Part shown: positions 1-9,032 of the stretch, piece after piece
Layout: each line of letters begins with the position of its first letter
How positions within the stretch are numbered: the stretch's first letter is position 1
From: CAVVFX01 sp963747535
GTDB taxonomy: Bacteria; Acidobacteriota; Terriglobia; Bryobacterales; Bryobacteraceae
Assembly (NCBI GenBank): GCA_963747535.1
Contig: CAVVFX010000017.1
Coordinates: forward strand, 434,001-498,000
DNA length: 64,000 nucleotides
Direction: 5' to 3'
Made by a program: the position numbers and the translations under genes
The notes under the pieces: generated by a model
The model's database searches: none
What the model was told of the DNA's origin: nothing
What the model saw: the letters and a program-made list of their open reading frames with translations, nothing else

Positions 1-348
1 TTCGGCGCCGCCTGCGACCTGAAAATCGAACGCGCGATAGAGATCCGCCCAAATCCGCTCGATATCGCGCGGGTCCCGGCCGAGCAGCGAACTGGCCACC
101 GCGTGGACTACAGCCGCTTCGGCGGGGTTGCGCGGATACGTCTCTCCTATGCCCGAGATGCCGGTGTCGGTATCGATCCTGACCCAAGTCCAGTGTGGCC
201 AGAATGGGGCGTCGTCGCGACTCTTCCAGTACACCGTTTCGATGCGCGTGATCTTCGACGGAGGGGCGGTCTGGGCAGCAGCAGTATACGCCCCTGCGAG
301 AGGAGAGGCGAGTAACCGCGAGACAAATGACCTGCGGGTGAGCGGCAT
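1..348 (-). CDS. Exported enolase-superfamily enzyme, N-terminal part (cut by window edge)
   Basis: The reverse strand from the ATG at 346-348 stays open to the window edge, giving 116 codons. The protein starts MPLTRRSFVSRLLASPLAGA, a twin-arginine-type export signal, and continues with ITRIETVYWKSRDD, VRIDTDTGISGIGETY and LLGRDPRDIERIWADLYR. This is the N-terminal capping domain of mandelate racemase / muconate-lactonizing enzymes (sugar-acid dehydratase group). The catalytic TIM barrel lies outside the window, so the substrate cannot be called. An export signal is unusual for this normally cytoplasmic superfamily; a second exported member is at 20481-21674. The family call is firm, the reaction is unknown. 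Confidence 0.8.
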   Translation of the reverse strand, partial: MPLTRRSFVSRLLASPLAGAYTAAAQTAPPSKITRIETVYWKSRDDAPFWPHWTWVRIDTDTGISGIGETYPRNPAEAAVVHAVASSLLGRDPRDIERIWADLYRAFDFQVAGGAE

Positions 349-422
349 GGCCGAATTATAACGGACTGGGTGGCGTGCCCAGCGCGAAAACCGACTAAGA
401 TCGATAGTGGTGATAGACCCGA

Positions 423-1802
423 ATGGCTGAACGCTTCTCAAGAAGTTCCGTCCACCTCGACGTGATGGCCGGCGAGAATCCCGCCCACGAAATCCCCACG
501 CCCGAAGCGCCCTTCCGGATTCTCCTGATCGGCGACTTCAGTGGCCGTGCCAACCGGGGGCTGCACCAGCCCCTTGCCGGCCGCCGCCCATTTCGCGTGG
601 ATTGCGACAATCTCGACAACACCATCGTCGAGATGGATGTCGCGCTTCATCTGCCTCAGATGACGCTCCGCTTCCGGGAGCTCGATGACTTTCACCCTGA
701 CCGCATCTACCGCAATGCTGAGCTCTTCCGCAAGCTGGAAGTCGTGCGCAACCGGCCACCGCGGGAGCCCTCAGCCGAACCCAAGGCTGCCCGCGCGCCG
801 GGAAAGCCTTTGGAGCTTCAGCCGGGCCGGAGTCTGCTGGACAAGATGATGGAGGAGGAAGCACCCGCTCCCGCTCCCACAACGTCTCCCGCACACGCAG
901 ATGATACACTCGCGGACTTCATCGAGAGGGCAATCGCGCCGCATCTGGAGAAATCAGCGCCTGGCAAGCAGCAGTGGTCCGCACGTGTGGACGCCGTGGC
1001 GGGCGAACAGATGCGGGCCATTCTCCACCACGAGGAATTTCAAGCGGTCGAAGCCGCGTGGCGAGCGGTTCAGATGCTGGTACAGCGTCTGAACCCCGAC
1101 AGCGAGTTGAGAATCTATCTGCTGGATGCCACCTTGCAGGAATTACTCGACGACGCACAGCACTTTGCCGAACTCCTGGCTGCTTCGCACCAGCCGTGGG
1201 CGTTGATCGCGGGTAACTTTGCCTTTGGACAGAGTGCGCAGGATGCGGCCCATCTGCGCGTCCTGGGGAGCATCGCGGGAGACGCCGGCGCACCGTTCCT
1301 GGCTGAAGCCCTGCCTCCTGCCAAGGCGGAGTGGGGGCATGATTGGAGCCTGTTGCGGAGATCGCCGGAGGCCCGCTGGATTGGTCTCGCGCTGCCCCGC
1401 TTTCTGCTGCGCCTGCCCTACGGAAAAGCCACGATGGAAGTGGAAGCGTTCGGTTTCGAGGAGATGCCGCAGAGCGTCCATGCTGAATACCTGTGGGGCA
1501 ACCCTGCGTTTGCGTGCGCCTGCCTGCTCGGAGAGGAGTTCCGTAACGAAGGTTGGAACCTCAACCCTTGGCGAGGACAAATCACGGGATTGCCGCTGCA
1601 TGTTTACAAGCTGGACGGGGAATCCGTGTCCAAGCCCTGCGCCGAGATCCTTCTCACCGAGTTCGATGCCGGGTTCCTGCTGGAAAATGGGCTGATGCCG
1701 CTCGCGTCCGTAAAGGACCAGGATTCTATTCTGCTGCCGCGGCTCCAGTCGATTGCCGATCCCCTGACCCCGCTGGCGGGCCGGTGGAACGCGCGCCGCT
1801 AA
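423..1802 (+). CDS. Orphan type VI secretion-like sheath protein, TssB-TssC fusion
   Basis: This 459-residue protein appears to join both contractile-sheath subunits in one chain. Residues about 29-110 resemble TssB/IglA (FRILLIGDFSGRANRG, then LDDFHPDRIYRNAELFRKL). After a Pro/Ala-rich linker (about 112-160), residues about 160-450 resemble TssC/VipB (LADFIERAIAPHL, FQAVEAAWRAVQMLVQRL, LALPRFLLRLPYGKATMEVE, YLWGNPAFACACLLGEEF). A usual TssC is about 490 residues and is encoded next to a separate TssB. Here no tssA, E, F, G, J, K, L, M, hcp, vgrG or clpV is present within 64 kb. Sheath families assemble into contractile tubes, but whether this one does is unknown. Domain assignment is from recognised motifs; function is inferred. 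Confidence 0.7.
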   Translation: MAERFSRSSVHLDVMAGENPAHEIPTPEAPFRILLIGDFSGRANRGLHQPLAGRRPFRVDCDNLDNTIVEMDVALHLPQMTLRFRELDDFHPDRIYRNAELFRKLEVVRNRPPREPSAEPKAARAPGKPLELQPGRSLLDKMMEEEAPAPAPTTSPAHADDTLADFIERAIAPHLEKSAPGKQQWSARVDAVAGEQMRAILHHEEFQAVEAAWRAVQMLVQRLNPDSELRIYLLDATLQELLDDAQHFAELLAASHQPWALIAGNFAFGQSAQDAAHLRVLGSIAGDAGAPFLAEALPPAKAEWGHDWSLLRRSPEARWIGLALPRFLLRLPYGKATMEVEAFGFEEMPQSVHAEYLWGNPAFACACLLGEEFRNEGWNLNPWRGQITGLPLHVYKLDGESVSKPCAEILLTEFDAGFLLENGLMPLASVKDQDSILLPRLQSIADPLTPLAGRWNARR

Positions 1803-1803
1803 C

Positions 1804-1916
1804 ACAGACTTCAGAGGTAGTGGTTCGGCCGCCAGCGGCCGAGGCAGGCGAAACCGCCTGCCCCACCAACGCAAACACTGGACTTGCAAGGGTGCCGCGG
1901 ACTTCAGTCCGTACGG
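1804..1916 (+). repeat. Three consecutive small palindromes between convergent genes
   Basis: After the motif ACAGACTTCAGAG (1804-1816) come three perfect hairpins. GGCCGC/GCGGCC is at 1827-1840. GGCAGGCG/CGCCTGCC is at 1843-1862, followed by CCACC. CGGACT/AGTCCG is at 1898-1911, followed by TACGG. The same order (short GC hairpin, longer hairpin, CCAC- or TACGG-type tail) marks the dispersed repeat elsewhere in the window, but with other stem sequences. The motif ACAGACTTCAGAG recurs inverted at 10244-10256 beside another copy. The site lies between two converging stop codons, so it may help end transcription from both sides. Confidence 0.65.
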
Positions 1917-1920
1917 TTTG

Positions 1921-4104
1921 CTAGTTCTGTGCCGGCTTGGCTGCAGCGTCCGGTGGTTTCGGCACGGAAGCGGGAGGCGTAGAGCGCATCACCACCAAGT
2001 CCGTACGGGGGAAGGCGAAGCGCCCGGCCTTTTCGTCAATGATGTTCACCTGGCAGGTATACTTGCCTGGCGCGAGGGCGGCGAGGGGTATCTGGAAACG
2101 CACGGGCATCACACCCGCCCGGTCGGTCATGGTCTGCGTCAGCCGAACCGGTGCCGACGTGTAGGCCTTCACGCGTCCACGATAGAAAGTCAAAGCGGCA
2201 GCCACGCTGGGCGTGGGCGCCGGATCGTAAACTTCCATGTAGACATACAGATTCTGATCCGTGCGAAAAACCTTAAGGATGTTGGGAATCAGCTTCTGGC
2301 CGTCCTGAATCAGCGGGTCGGAATCCGATCCTTTCCGGTCATAGGAAACGCCGCCTACAGCGGATTTCACAGGCGCGCGCTGGTTGCTCCACACCACCGA
2401 GCTGACCCGCAGACTTCCGCCGCTGGCCGCGTTGAGATTGGGTATCACAAACTTCCCTTCGTAGGTGCCCATCTTGCCGCTGGAGTTCTCGCGGGCCAAT
2501 ACCTTGATGGTGTAGGCACCGGGCGGCAGCGTGAATCCGGCGTCATACTGGACCGGGCGTTTGGCGATCTGAGCCGCCGTCGCGTCGTCCACCCGGATCG
2601 GAATGTAGTCGCGCAGTTTCTCCACGATGGCGTTCTTGCTGTTGTAGATCTGGCCGATGAAATCGATCTGGGTCTCCAGCCTTTTGCCTTTTTGGTTTAG
2701 GGGGATCACCGAACCGGGGAGGCGCACCGAGATTGGAACGTAATAAGTCTGGAGACCGAGACGGAAATAATCGGCCTCGAAGGAGATGGGAAGATCGGTC
2801 AGAGGATCGCCGAGCAGCAGCGCTTCCTGAAGCTGCGTCTCTTTGTCGGAATCAGTGAACTTCTTGAAGGTCTTGTCGGCGTAGTAGCCGTCACGATAGT
2901 CCAGCTTGGCCTGCAAGCCCGGCTTGTTGATTTTGACCTGGATGCGGCGGAACTTGCCGTCTTCCTTGTCGTTGCTGCTGTAGAAACCGAGGATATAGTA
3001 GCTGTGCACGTCGTCACGCGCATCTTTGATTTCGCCCGCGAGGTCGTTGCTGTCGAGAAATGCCTTGCCGCCGGTGTCTTCGGCGAGCGTGACCAGCGTT
3101 TCCTGCTTATCGTCCGTGGTCTGCTTCTGGCTGGCCTGCGCCGAGCCCGTGAACATGCTGTTGCCGCGCTGATTGGCATGGGTTGCATCGCCGCCGGGAG
3201 GCAGTGCGATCAGGCCGGAAATATCGATCGGATAGAACGAGACATTGGAACGAACCGCGGCGGCGACGGTGGAGCGAAGTTGCGCCTGGTTATCCATGTT
3301 GCTCTTGCTGACTCCGGCGGAAAAGTAGACCAGCGCCTTCTTTTCGGGCAGCGACGACAGCATCTTGGCCGCCATTTCGAGCGCCACCAGTTTCTGGTCC
3401 GTGCTGAAAATATTGCTTTCCGTTTCGTCCGACTCGAACGCCGCGCCGGTATCTTCGCCGCTGGTCATGTCGCCATTTGTGCCGAAGTTCGCCAGGTCGC
3501 TGTTTTGACCTACGCTGAAACTCTTGATCACCGCCAGAAGCTGATCCTTGTCGTTGGTGAAATCCTGCACCACCTGCAGGCTCGTCGAATTCACCATGAT
3601 CGCAACCGTGTCGTTCGGTTGCAGACTGGTCTTAATGAATTTTTCCGCCGCTTCGTTGGCGTGGACCTGATCGTCCGGCTGCATCGAGGAGAAATCGAAG
3701 AGCATGACCACCAGCCGGCGATCCTGGAAGCGGATCGATCCCGGCGCGGACGGGGCAAAGCCCTGCTTTTTGATGACCACTTTCGGCACCGCCGAGGCGC
3801 CCGCAATCAACTCGGGGGGCGCGGCCGGCATGGCCGGAGCGGCGGTATCGTTCTCCAGCTTCTGGAACTCGAAGACGCGTACATTCTGCGGCTTGCCGTC
3901 TTCGAGAACCGTGAAATCACTCTTGCTGAGGCCGCTGACCACCTTACCCGATTTATCGAGGACGGTGACGTCGATCACCACCAGGTTCGCGTTGGCTTTG
4001 AACGGCTGATCGCCGCCGGTAGCGTGCTCGACTTTTTGAGCCCGGGCGAACACCGCCAGCGAAATTGCGATGATCGTCGAAATTACCCAATAACGCTTTT
4101 TCAT
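1921..4104 (-). CDS. Secreted VWFA-domain protein, acidobacterial family (TIGR03436-like)
   Basis: This is a 727-residue protein with a Sec signal (residues 1-22, ending FARAQ). An N-terminal segment reads NLVVIDVTVLDKSGKVVSGL then SDFTVLEDGKPQNV, the hallmark of the acidobacterial VWFA family. The von Willebrand A-like domain (about 129-340) carries VVMLFDFSSMQPDD where a DxSxS metal site would be, so the last Ser is replaced by Met. The C-terminal half is beta-rich, with no enzyme motif. VWFA domains mediate protein-protein contacts. The role of this family is not established, but its placement 20 bp behind a TonB receptor gene suggests co-expression and a periplasmic or surface job. Confidence 0.88.
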   Translation of the reverse strand: MKKRYWVISTIIAISLAVFARAQKVEHATGGDQPFKANANLVVIDVTVLDKSGKVVSGLSKSDFTVLEDGKPQNVRVFEFQKLENDTAAPAMPAAPPELIAGASAVPKVVIKKQGFAPSAPGSIRFQDRRLVVMLFDFSSMQPDDQVHANEAAEKFIKTSLQPNDTVAIMVNSTSLQVVQDFTNDKDQLLAVIKSFSVGQNSDLANFGTNGDMTSGEDTGAAFESDETESNIFSTDQKLVALEMAAKMLSSLPEKKALVYFSAGVSKSNMDNQAQLRSTVAAAVRSNVSFYPIDISGLIALPPGGDATHANQRGNSMFTGSAQASQKQTTDDKQETLVTLAEDTGGKAFLDSNDLAGEIKDARDDVHSYYILGFYSSNDKEDGKFRRIQVKINKPGLQAKLDYRDGYYADKTFKKFTDSDKETQLQEALLLGDPLTDLPISFEADYFRLGLQTYYVPISVRLPGSVIPLNQKGKRLETQIDFIGQIYNSKNAIVEKLRDYIPIRVDDATAAQIAKRPVQYDAGFTLPPGAYTIKVLARENSSGKMGTYEGKFVIPNLNAASGGSLRVSSVVWSNQRAPVKSAVGGVSYDRKGSDSDPLIQDGQKLIPNILKVFRTDQNLYVYMEVYDPAPTPSVAAALTFYRGRVKAYTSAPVRLTQTMTDRAGVMPVRFQIPLAALAPGKYTCQVNIIDEKAGRFAFPRTDLVVMRSTPPASVPKPPDAAAKPAQN

Positions 4105-4124
4105 GACTAATTGCCTCAGACGAT

Positions 4125-7100
4125 CTAAAATCTCAACCGAACCACGGCATCCATCGTGCGCATCGCAGAGACCGACGTTATCAATCCATAGTTGGCGCCA
4201 TTGACGACTGTATTGATCCCTGCAATGTTCGGATGGTTCAGCGTGTTGGTGCTTTCCACGCGAAACTCAATGCGCCGTCGTTCACTGATGGGGAACGACC
4301 GGCCAAACGACGCGTTCAGGCTCCAGTGAGGGATGCCCGGAATCGTGTCAACCCCGGCGTTGCCGAGAACTCCGGCCGGCGGCGTCGTAAAGGCCCCCAG
4401 ATTAAAGAACTTGCCTCCGGAGATCGGAAGGCCGGTAGCTTCGGCGCGGGTTGTGGCCGAGATGCTGCCGGCGCCAGAGGTATCGGCCGAGTTACCCGAC
4501 ACAGTCGCCGTGAAAGGCGTCCCGGAACCCGCGGTCAGCGTGCCGTTCAGCGTCCAATCCTTGAGGAGAGTGTTCCATTTCCCCGCGTTGCGCATGAAAC
4601 CGCGATCGCTCACCGGCGACGTCAGGATGAAAGTGGTGGAAAGCTGGTGACGCTGATCGAAGCTGGAGAGTCCGCGCTCCGCGGAAATATTGAACGGATA
4701 CTGCGCGGCTGTGGAACCCACGCTGCCCACCGCGGACGCATCGTCGATGGCTTTCGAAAACGTATAAGTCGCGTACCAGGAGACGCCATGGGAGAAGCGC
4801 CGGTTGAGGCGCGCCGAAAGGCCCTGATAATTCGAATTCCCCCAGGAAGTATCGTAGAGGAACACACCGGCGTTGGGAATTGGACGGCGCTGGGCCGCGT
4901 CCAACACGGAACCGGGAGGCGCCTGGTTCGGAATGATATCGGTGTCGAGGTGGGTGCCTTTGACTCCCAGATAGGTCACGTCCAGGACGAGGGTCTTCAT
5001 GATATTGCCCTGAACCTCGAAGTTATAAGTCTGAGAGTAGGCAGGGTTGTAATTTGGATCGATGGCGTAAGTATTGGAAATCGTGCTCGCGGAGACTGCC
5101 GGGAATCCATTCTGCAGCGTCAACGGCGTCGCGGTGCTGGTGACCAGGTTGGCCGTATTGGCGAACGGCGGCTGCGCCGACAATTTGCTGACGAACGTGC
5201 CGTATACCGAGCCGCTAAAGAATAGCCCGTAGCCCGTGCGGATAACCCAGGTCTTCTTCGGCCACGGCTTCCACGCGATGCCGAGCCGTGGAGAGAACAT
5301 GTCAGGCTTGCCGTAAATCAACGAGTTCGGCAGCGTCTGGCCGCTGTACGGGTTAACTGAGCCGGGCGTCACGACGGTAGCCGCATTGTAGGCGGGAGAA
5401 ATTGCCAGGTTGGCAATGCGGTTGTACTTTTCCGTGTAGGGAGAGAAGTACTCGTAGCGCAAGCCGAGGTTGAAGGTGATATTGGGCCGGAACTGCCAGT
5501 TATCCATGAAAAAGCCGTCAAAGGCGTTGGCGCGGAGATAATCGCTCTGCTCGCTGTACCGCACCGAAGTAGAATCGGGAAGGCTCAGCAGAAAGTCTGC
5601 GAAATCGTATCCTGTATTGGGAACCGCCAAGCCCGCCGAAGTAAAGGCGCTGGTCCCGATGCCGGTAAACGCAAAAGTTCCGCGCCCGTTGGCATCCGTG
5701 GTCGGATCGTTATTCAGACGCCGGTAGTCGCCGCCTACGCGCATCGTATGATGGCCGCGGAGCAGGATCCAGGTGTCGTTGACGATGGTCGTCTGCACGC
5801 GGGTCACCGAGTAGGAACCATCGCTCAAGCCTCCGAAGTTGGTGAAACTCAGGTTCGGCGGACCGTAATTTACGGGCGACTGGGACACTCCGGTGATACC
5901 AAGCTCCGCTGCGACGTCGGTCGTGTTGGCAAAATAGGGATTCAACGTCGAGTAGTTCCGGCTGAAATTGACGCTGGCGGTGTTGATGGTATGCACCGTC
6001 AGGTTATGCGTCTCGGACACCGTAGTGGTCAAACCATACCCGCTGGTGGTATCGATGAAGCCGAACGGATTGCCGGTGCTGGAACTCCGGTCCTGATAGG
6101 AGAAACGCACGCTCATGTTATCGTTCTGCGCGAGCTTCCGGCTGACCGTCGCACTGACGTTCTGGGTGTTGCTGGGAACGGCGGTGGAAAAATAATAGTT
6201 CTGGACTGTGCCGGGTTGATTCGGCAACGGGATGAATTTCATCAGGCCGAGCGCCGCTGAATTTTGTCGCGACACCGGAATCATGTTATTGGGAAACGGA
6301 GCGCCGGTGGTCGGATCGTAGATCTGAACCAGCGAGCCCTTGACGTAAGTGTCGGAAAAATCGCCAATGCGTTCGAGCGCTGTCGGCACGGTTGGATTCG
6401 CCGTGTAAGAGTTTCGGCCCAAGGTTCCGTTGTAACTGAAGATCACGTACGTCCCGGGGCTGTTAATCACGTGCGGAATGACCAGCGCACCACCCGCGGT
6501 GGCGCTGATGCGATTCGAAGCGAATGCCGGCTTGAGCTGTTCCTGGCCGTTGAGAGAATAGTTCTTGGCATCGAGCGCCGAGTTCACGAAAGTGTAACTC
6601 AGCATCCCGCGCCACTGGCCGCGTCCACGATTAATGCGATTGCCGAAGGCTGAGATGTCGCCGGGTTGGCGACGCCCGCGCCGGTCTCCGCCGCCACCGC
6701 GTCCGCCAAATCCACCCGGTCCGCCAAAACCGCCGCCGCCCCCGCCGCGCATTCCGCCCCCGCCGCCATAACCACCACCACCCGGACCTCCGCCCATTCC
6801 CGGTCCGCCGCTCTGACCTCCGCCCATTCCGCCGATTCCACCGGGGGCACCTCCCATGCTGTCAGGTCCACCAGGGCCACCGGGTCCGCCCGGACCTCCA
6901 GGACCAAAACCGCCGGGCCCCATGCCTCCGAAGCCCATGCGCATCAAATAAGAGTCCTCCGCACGAGCTTCACCCATACCGTTGCTGAGGCTGCCGTTCA
7001 ACACCATTGCCGTGTCACTAGCGCCGGTGTCGCCTCCGGCGGACGGGTCCGAACCCAGGCCGCCCATCATCTGGGCATCCGCACTTTCGGTCAAAGAAAG

Positions 7101-7673
7101 ATTCTGATAGTTTCCGTTGCCGCCCGCCGGGCCCCGACGCTGGCCCAAGGGTCCGCTGCCGCTTCCTCGACGAGTCGATGCCAGCTGGGCCGGTTGGCTC
7201 GCGGGAGGTGCGGCCGGTGTAGAAGTTGCCGCGGCAGGCGTAGAGGAAGGTGTAGCAGTCGAGGCCGTGGCTGCCGGTTTATTATTATTCCCCGCCGGCG
7301 TAGCAGTTGCCGGACCGGCGGGGGTCTTGTTTTCCGTCACAACCGCTGGTGCGGCAGGCGCATCGAACGGACGCATTTCGAGCGGGATGTCGAGAGTCGC
7401 TGGACCATCTCCCACCTTGACCTCGGATTGCGCCGTAGCGAATCCGAACATCTCCACCTTGTATTGCCATGAACCGGATTCGATGCCGTTCAGTTGGTAG
7501 CGGCCATCGTCTCCGGTCAGGGCCTGGTACTTGTTATCCCCTTGCGTGATGGTAATCGTAGCGCCGGGGATCGGTTGGCCGTGCGACGAGACGAGCCCCG
7601 AAAGCGATCCCGCACCGAACATGGCAGATGGGATAGCGAGGGCCAAGGTAAGAACGGAGATGCGCATGGTCAA
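4125..7673 (-). CDS. Giant TonB-dependent (Oar-like) outer-membrane receptor
   Basis: This 1182-residue outer-membrane protein has a signal peptide (residues 1-21). A carboxypeptidase-regulatory-like beta domain follows at about 22-100 (SLSGLVSSHGQPIPGATITI, DGRYQLNGIESGSWQYKV). A Pro/Ala/Thr linker is at about 105-165, an extreme Gly/Met-rich segment at about 235-345, and a long beta-barrel with plug-like region runs to the C-terminal MDAVVRLRF, whose terminal Phe is typical of outer-membrane barrels. Oar-like receptors are abundant in Acidobacteriota and probably import large carbohydrates or peptides. It lies in a leftward block with two small secreted proteins upstream and the VWFA gene downstream. 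ATG at 7673 is used; an ATG six bases downstream is equally possible. The ligand is unknown. Confidence 0.87.
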   Translation of the reverse strand: MTMRISVLTLALAIPSAMFGAGSLSGLVSSHGQPIPGATITITQGDNKYQALTGDDGRYQLNGIESGSWQYKVEMFGFATAQSEVKVGDGPATLDIPLEMRPFDAPAAPAVVTENKTPAGPATATPAGNNNKPAATASTATPSSTPAAATSTPAAPPASQPAQLASTRRGSGSGPLGQRRGPAGGNGNYQNLSLTESADAQMMGGLGSDPSAGGDTGASDTAMVLNGSLSNGMGEARAEDSYLMRMGFGGMGPGGFGPGGPGGPGGPGGPDSMGGAPGGIGGMGGGQSGGPGMGGGPGGGGYGGGGGMRGGGGGGFGGPGGFGGRGGGGDRRGRRQPGDISAFGNRINRGRGQWRGMLSYTFVNSALDAKNYSLNGQEQLKPAFASNRISATAGGALVIPHVINSPGTYVIFSYNGTLGRNSYTANPTVPTALERIGDFSDTYVKGSLVQIYDPTTGAPFPNNMIPVSRQNSAALGLMKFIPLPNQPGTVQNYYFSTAVPSNTQNVSATVSRKLAQNDNMSVRFSYQDRSSSTGNPFGFIDTTSGYGLTTTVSETHNLTVHTINTASVNFSRNYSTLNPYFANTTDVAAELGITGVSQSPVNYGPPNLSFTNFGGLSDGSYSVTRVQTTIVNDTWILLRGHHTMRVGGDYRRLNNDPTTDANGRGTFAFTGIGTSAFTSAGLAVPNTGYDFADFLLSLPDSTSVRYSEQSDYLRANAFDGFFMDNWQFRPNITFNLGLRYEYFSPYTEKYNRIANLAISPAYNAATVVTPGSVNPYSGQTLPNSLIYGKPDMFSPRLGIAWKPWPKKTWVIRTGYGLFFSGSVYGTFVSKLSAQPPFANTANLVTSTATPLTLQNGFPAVSASTISNTYAIDPNYNPAYSQTYNFEVQGNIMKTLVLDVTYLGVKGTHLDTDIIPNQAPPGSVLDAAQRRPIPNAGVFLYDTSWGNSNYQGLSARLNRRFSHGVSWYATYTFSKAIDDASAVGSVGSTAAQYPFNISAERGLSSFDQRHQLSTTFILTSPVSDRGFMRNAGKWNTLLKDWTLNGTLTAGSGTPFTATVSGNSADTSGAGSISATTRAEATGLPISGGKFFNLGAFTTPPAGVLGNAGVDTIPGIPHWSLNASFGRSFPISERRRIEFRVESTNTLNHPNIAGINTVVNGANYGLITSVSAMRTMDAVVRLRF

Positions 7674-7730
7674 GGCTCTGTCAGGGTTTAAAACAGACTT
7701 ACGTTGGGAGTGGTTAATTGGCTACGTATC

Positions 7731-8105
7731 TTACTGTTTCTTGGCGACGAACTCGGTCTTCCGTTCGTTACCGTTGAAATTGGCAGTCTGGGTGAACTTG
7801 ATGCTGTCACCGTCCACTAGACCCGTGTACTTGATCGTGATTTCGTTGTCCTGCATCTTTCTCACGACGTTGAATGATACTTTGTTGCCGTCAACTTTAC
7901 CGTCTGAGATCGGCGTCTCACCGCGGGCGTTGACCATGGCGCCGGTCAGGTTTGCGCCATCAGCCTTCAGATTGATGGTGATGGTCTGGGTGTTGCCGTT
8001 GCGGCCCGCAACTTCCGCCTTATAGGTTCCGGATACGTCGGCGGCTGCTGCTACGAAAGAGAAGACGCCCAAAAGGGCGAGCAAACTCAGGATTCTGATT
8101 TTCAT
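7731..8105 (-). CDS. Small secreted beta-rich protein of unknown function
   Basis: This 124-residue protein has a clear Sec signal (MKIRILSLLALLGVFSFVAAA). The mature part is an all-beta-looking domain (DVSGTYKAEVAGRNGNTQTI, LKADGANLTGAMVNARGETP, NEITIKYTGLVDGDSIKF). It resembles the small lipocalin-like secreted proteins common in Acidobacteriota, but I see no catalytic or metal motif. It precedes the TonB receptor gene by 57 bp on the same strand and could be an accessory to it. The leader carries a duplicated Shine-Dalgarno segment, listed separately. The gene is confidently real; its function is unknown. Confidence 0.8.
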   Translation of the reverse strand: MKIRILSLLALLGVFSFVAAAADVSGTYKAEVAGRNGNTQTITINLKADGANLTGAMVNARGETPISDGKVDGNKVSFNVVRKMQDNEITIKYTGLVDGDSIKFTQTANFNGNERKTEFVAKKQ

Positions 8106-8111
8106 TGTTAA

Positions 8112-8149
8112 AGATGGTTCCTTCCAGGTGGAGAGATGGTTCCCTCCAG
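8112..8149 (-). promoter_or_regulatory. Tandemly duplicated Shine-Dalgarno segment in the leader
   Basis: Two 16-bp copies differing at one base (8112-8127 and 8134-8149) lie with a 22-bp period just upstream of the ATG at 8105. On the coding strand they read CTGGAAGGAACCATCT and CTGGAGGGAACCATCT, each with a GGARGGA purine core. Only the proximal one is near the start, and even that is slightly far. The distal copy could be a standby ribosome site or the leftover of a local duplication. Confidence 0.5.
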
Positions 8150-8277
8150 AGAGAATGTTACCCTAACGCGAAGGCCGCTTCCCGTGAATTTACAACTGTT
8201 TACGTTCCCAACAGAGGGGAAAGTCACACGTTTGGTGTTGTGAGTTTACATTCTTAACCAAAACGAATTATCCGCGT

Positions 8278-8928
8278 TTACTGCTTCGCTTCTTTGAAGT
8301 AGAGCCGCAGTTTGCCGTTGGGCGTCGGATAGAACAGTACCAGGTCCTTGAGCTTTTTCTTCTCCATCGGGAAATAGAGCAGACCTGAAACCGGTTGAGT
8401 GGTCTCCTTTTCAGGCAGCGCTTTCTCGGTGAGCACACCCTTCAGCGTGTCGTCTTTTTGGCCCTGTTTCACGGTGGTTGAGTCGGGCGTGGCATCCTGT
8501 TTTTTCTTCGAACTCCGGCCTCCAAAACCGATTCCGCTCCAGGTTGTGCCGGTTTCTTCGCCGAGGCTGCCGATACCGCTTTCGCCGCGTTTCAGCACGA
8601 GCGTATCGGCGGCTGCGATCTCCGCTGGGGTTTGGGGTTGGGTCCGATCGCCGTCGCCTTCGCAGAAGAGTTGAAAATCGTTCAGATTGACGTTCAGCGG
8701 CTTGTCGCCCTTGGGAGTCACGGTCATCTGGATAACGATGTAGTGCCCGCCGAGATCGTAGCCCAATAATTGTTTCACGGCTTGCGGATCGATGTACGCC
8801 TTGCCGGAGAGAGAGACCGTTTCGGCGGAGATCTCGTTATAAGCCTTCTTGTCTTTTTCCTTAGCCAGGAAAGGCGCCACAGAAAGCAGCAGGATCAGCG
8901 CAATGCGGACGGGAATCACAGAATACAT
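8278..8928 (-). CDS. Secreted protein of unknown function
   Basis: This 216-residue protein has a signal peptide (MYSVIPVRIALILLLSVAPF, cleavage near residue 22). The mature part starts with many Lys residues (KEKDKKAYNEISAETVSLSG), has a beta-rich domain (YDLGGHYIVIQMTVTPKGDK, LNVNLNDFQLFCEGDGDRTQ), a charged Ser/Lys-rich linker and a C-terminal segment VLFYPTPNGKLRLYFKEA. It looks like an immunoglobulin-like periplasmic domain, but I do not recognise a named family. It is the first gene of the leftward block leading to the TonB receptor, separated from the next by about 170 bp. Confidence 0.72.
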   Translation of the reverse strand: MYSVIPVRIALILLLSVAPFLAKEKDKKAYNEISAETVSLSGKAYIDPQAVKQLLGYDLGGHYIVIQMTVTPKGDKPLNVNLNDFQLFCEGDGDRTQPQTPAEIAAADTLVLKRGESGIGSLGEETGTTWSGIGFGGRSSKKKQDATPDSTTVKQGQKDDTLKGVLTEKALPEKETTQPVSGLLYFPMEKKKLKDLVLFYPTPNGKLRLYFKEAKQ

Positions 8929-9032
8929 GCCTCTGCTGACATGGTAACGCCGTCAGTTCTCAATTGTCAGCCGAGAAAGTCCGGCACAGAGTTTGCGGCG
9001 GTGAGGCACGACCAAGTACACTGGGGGATTCC

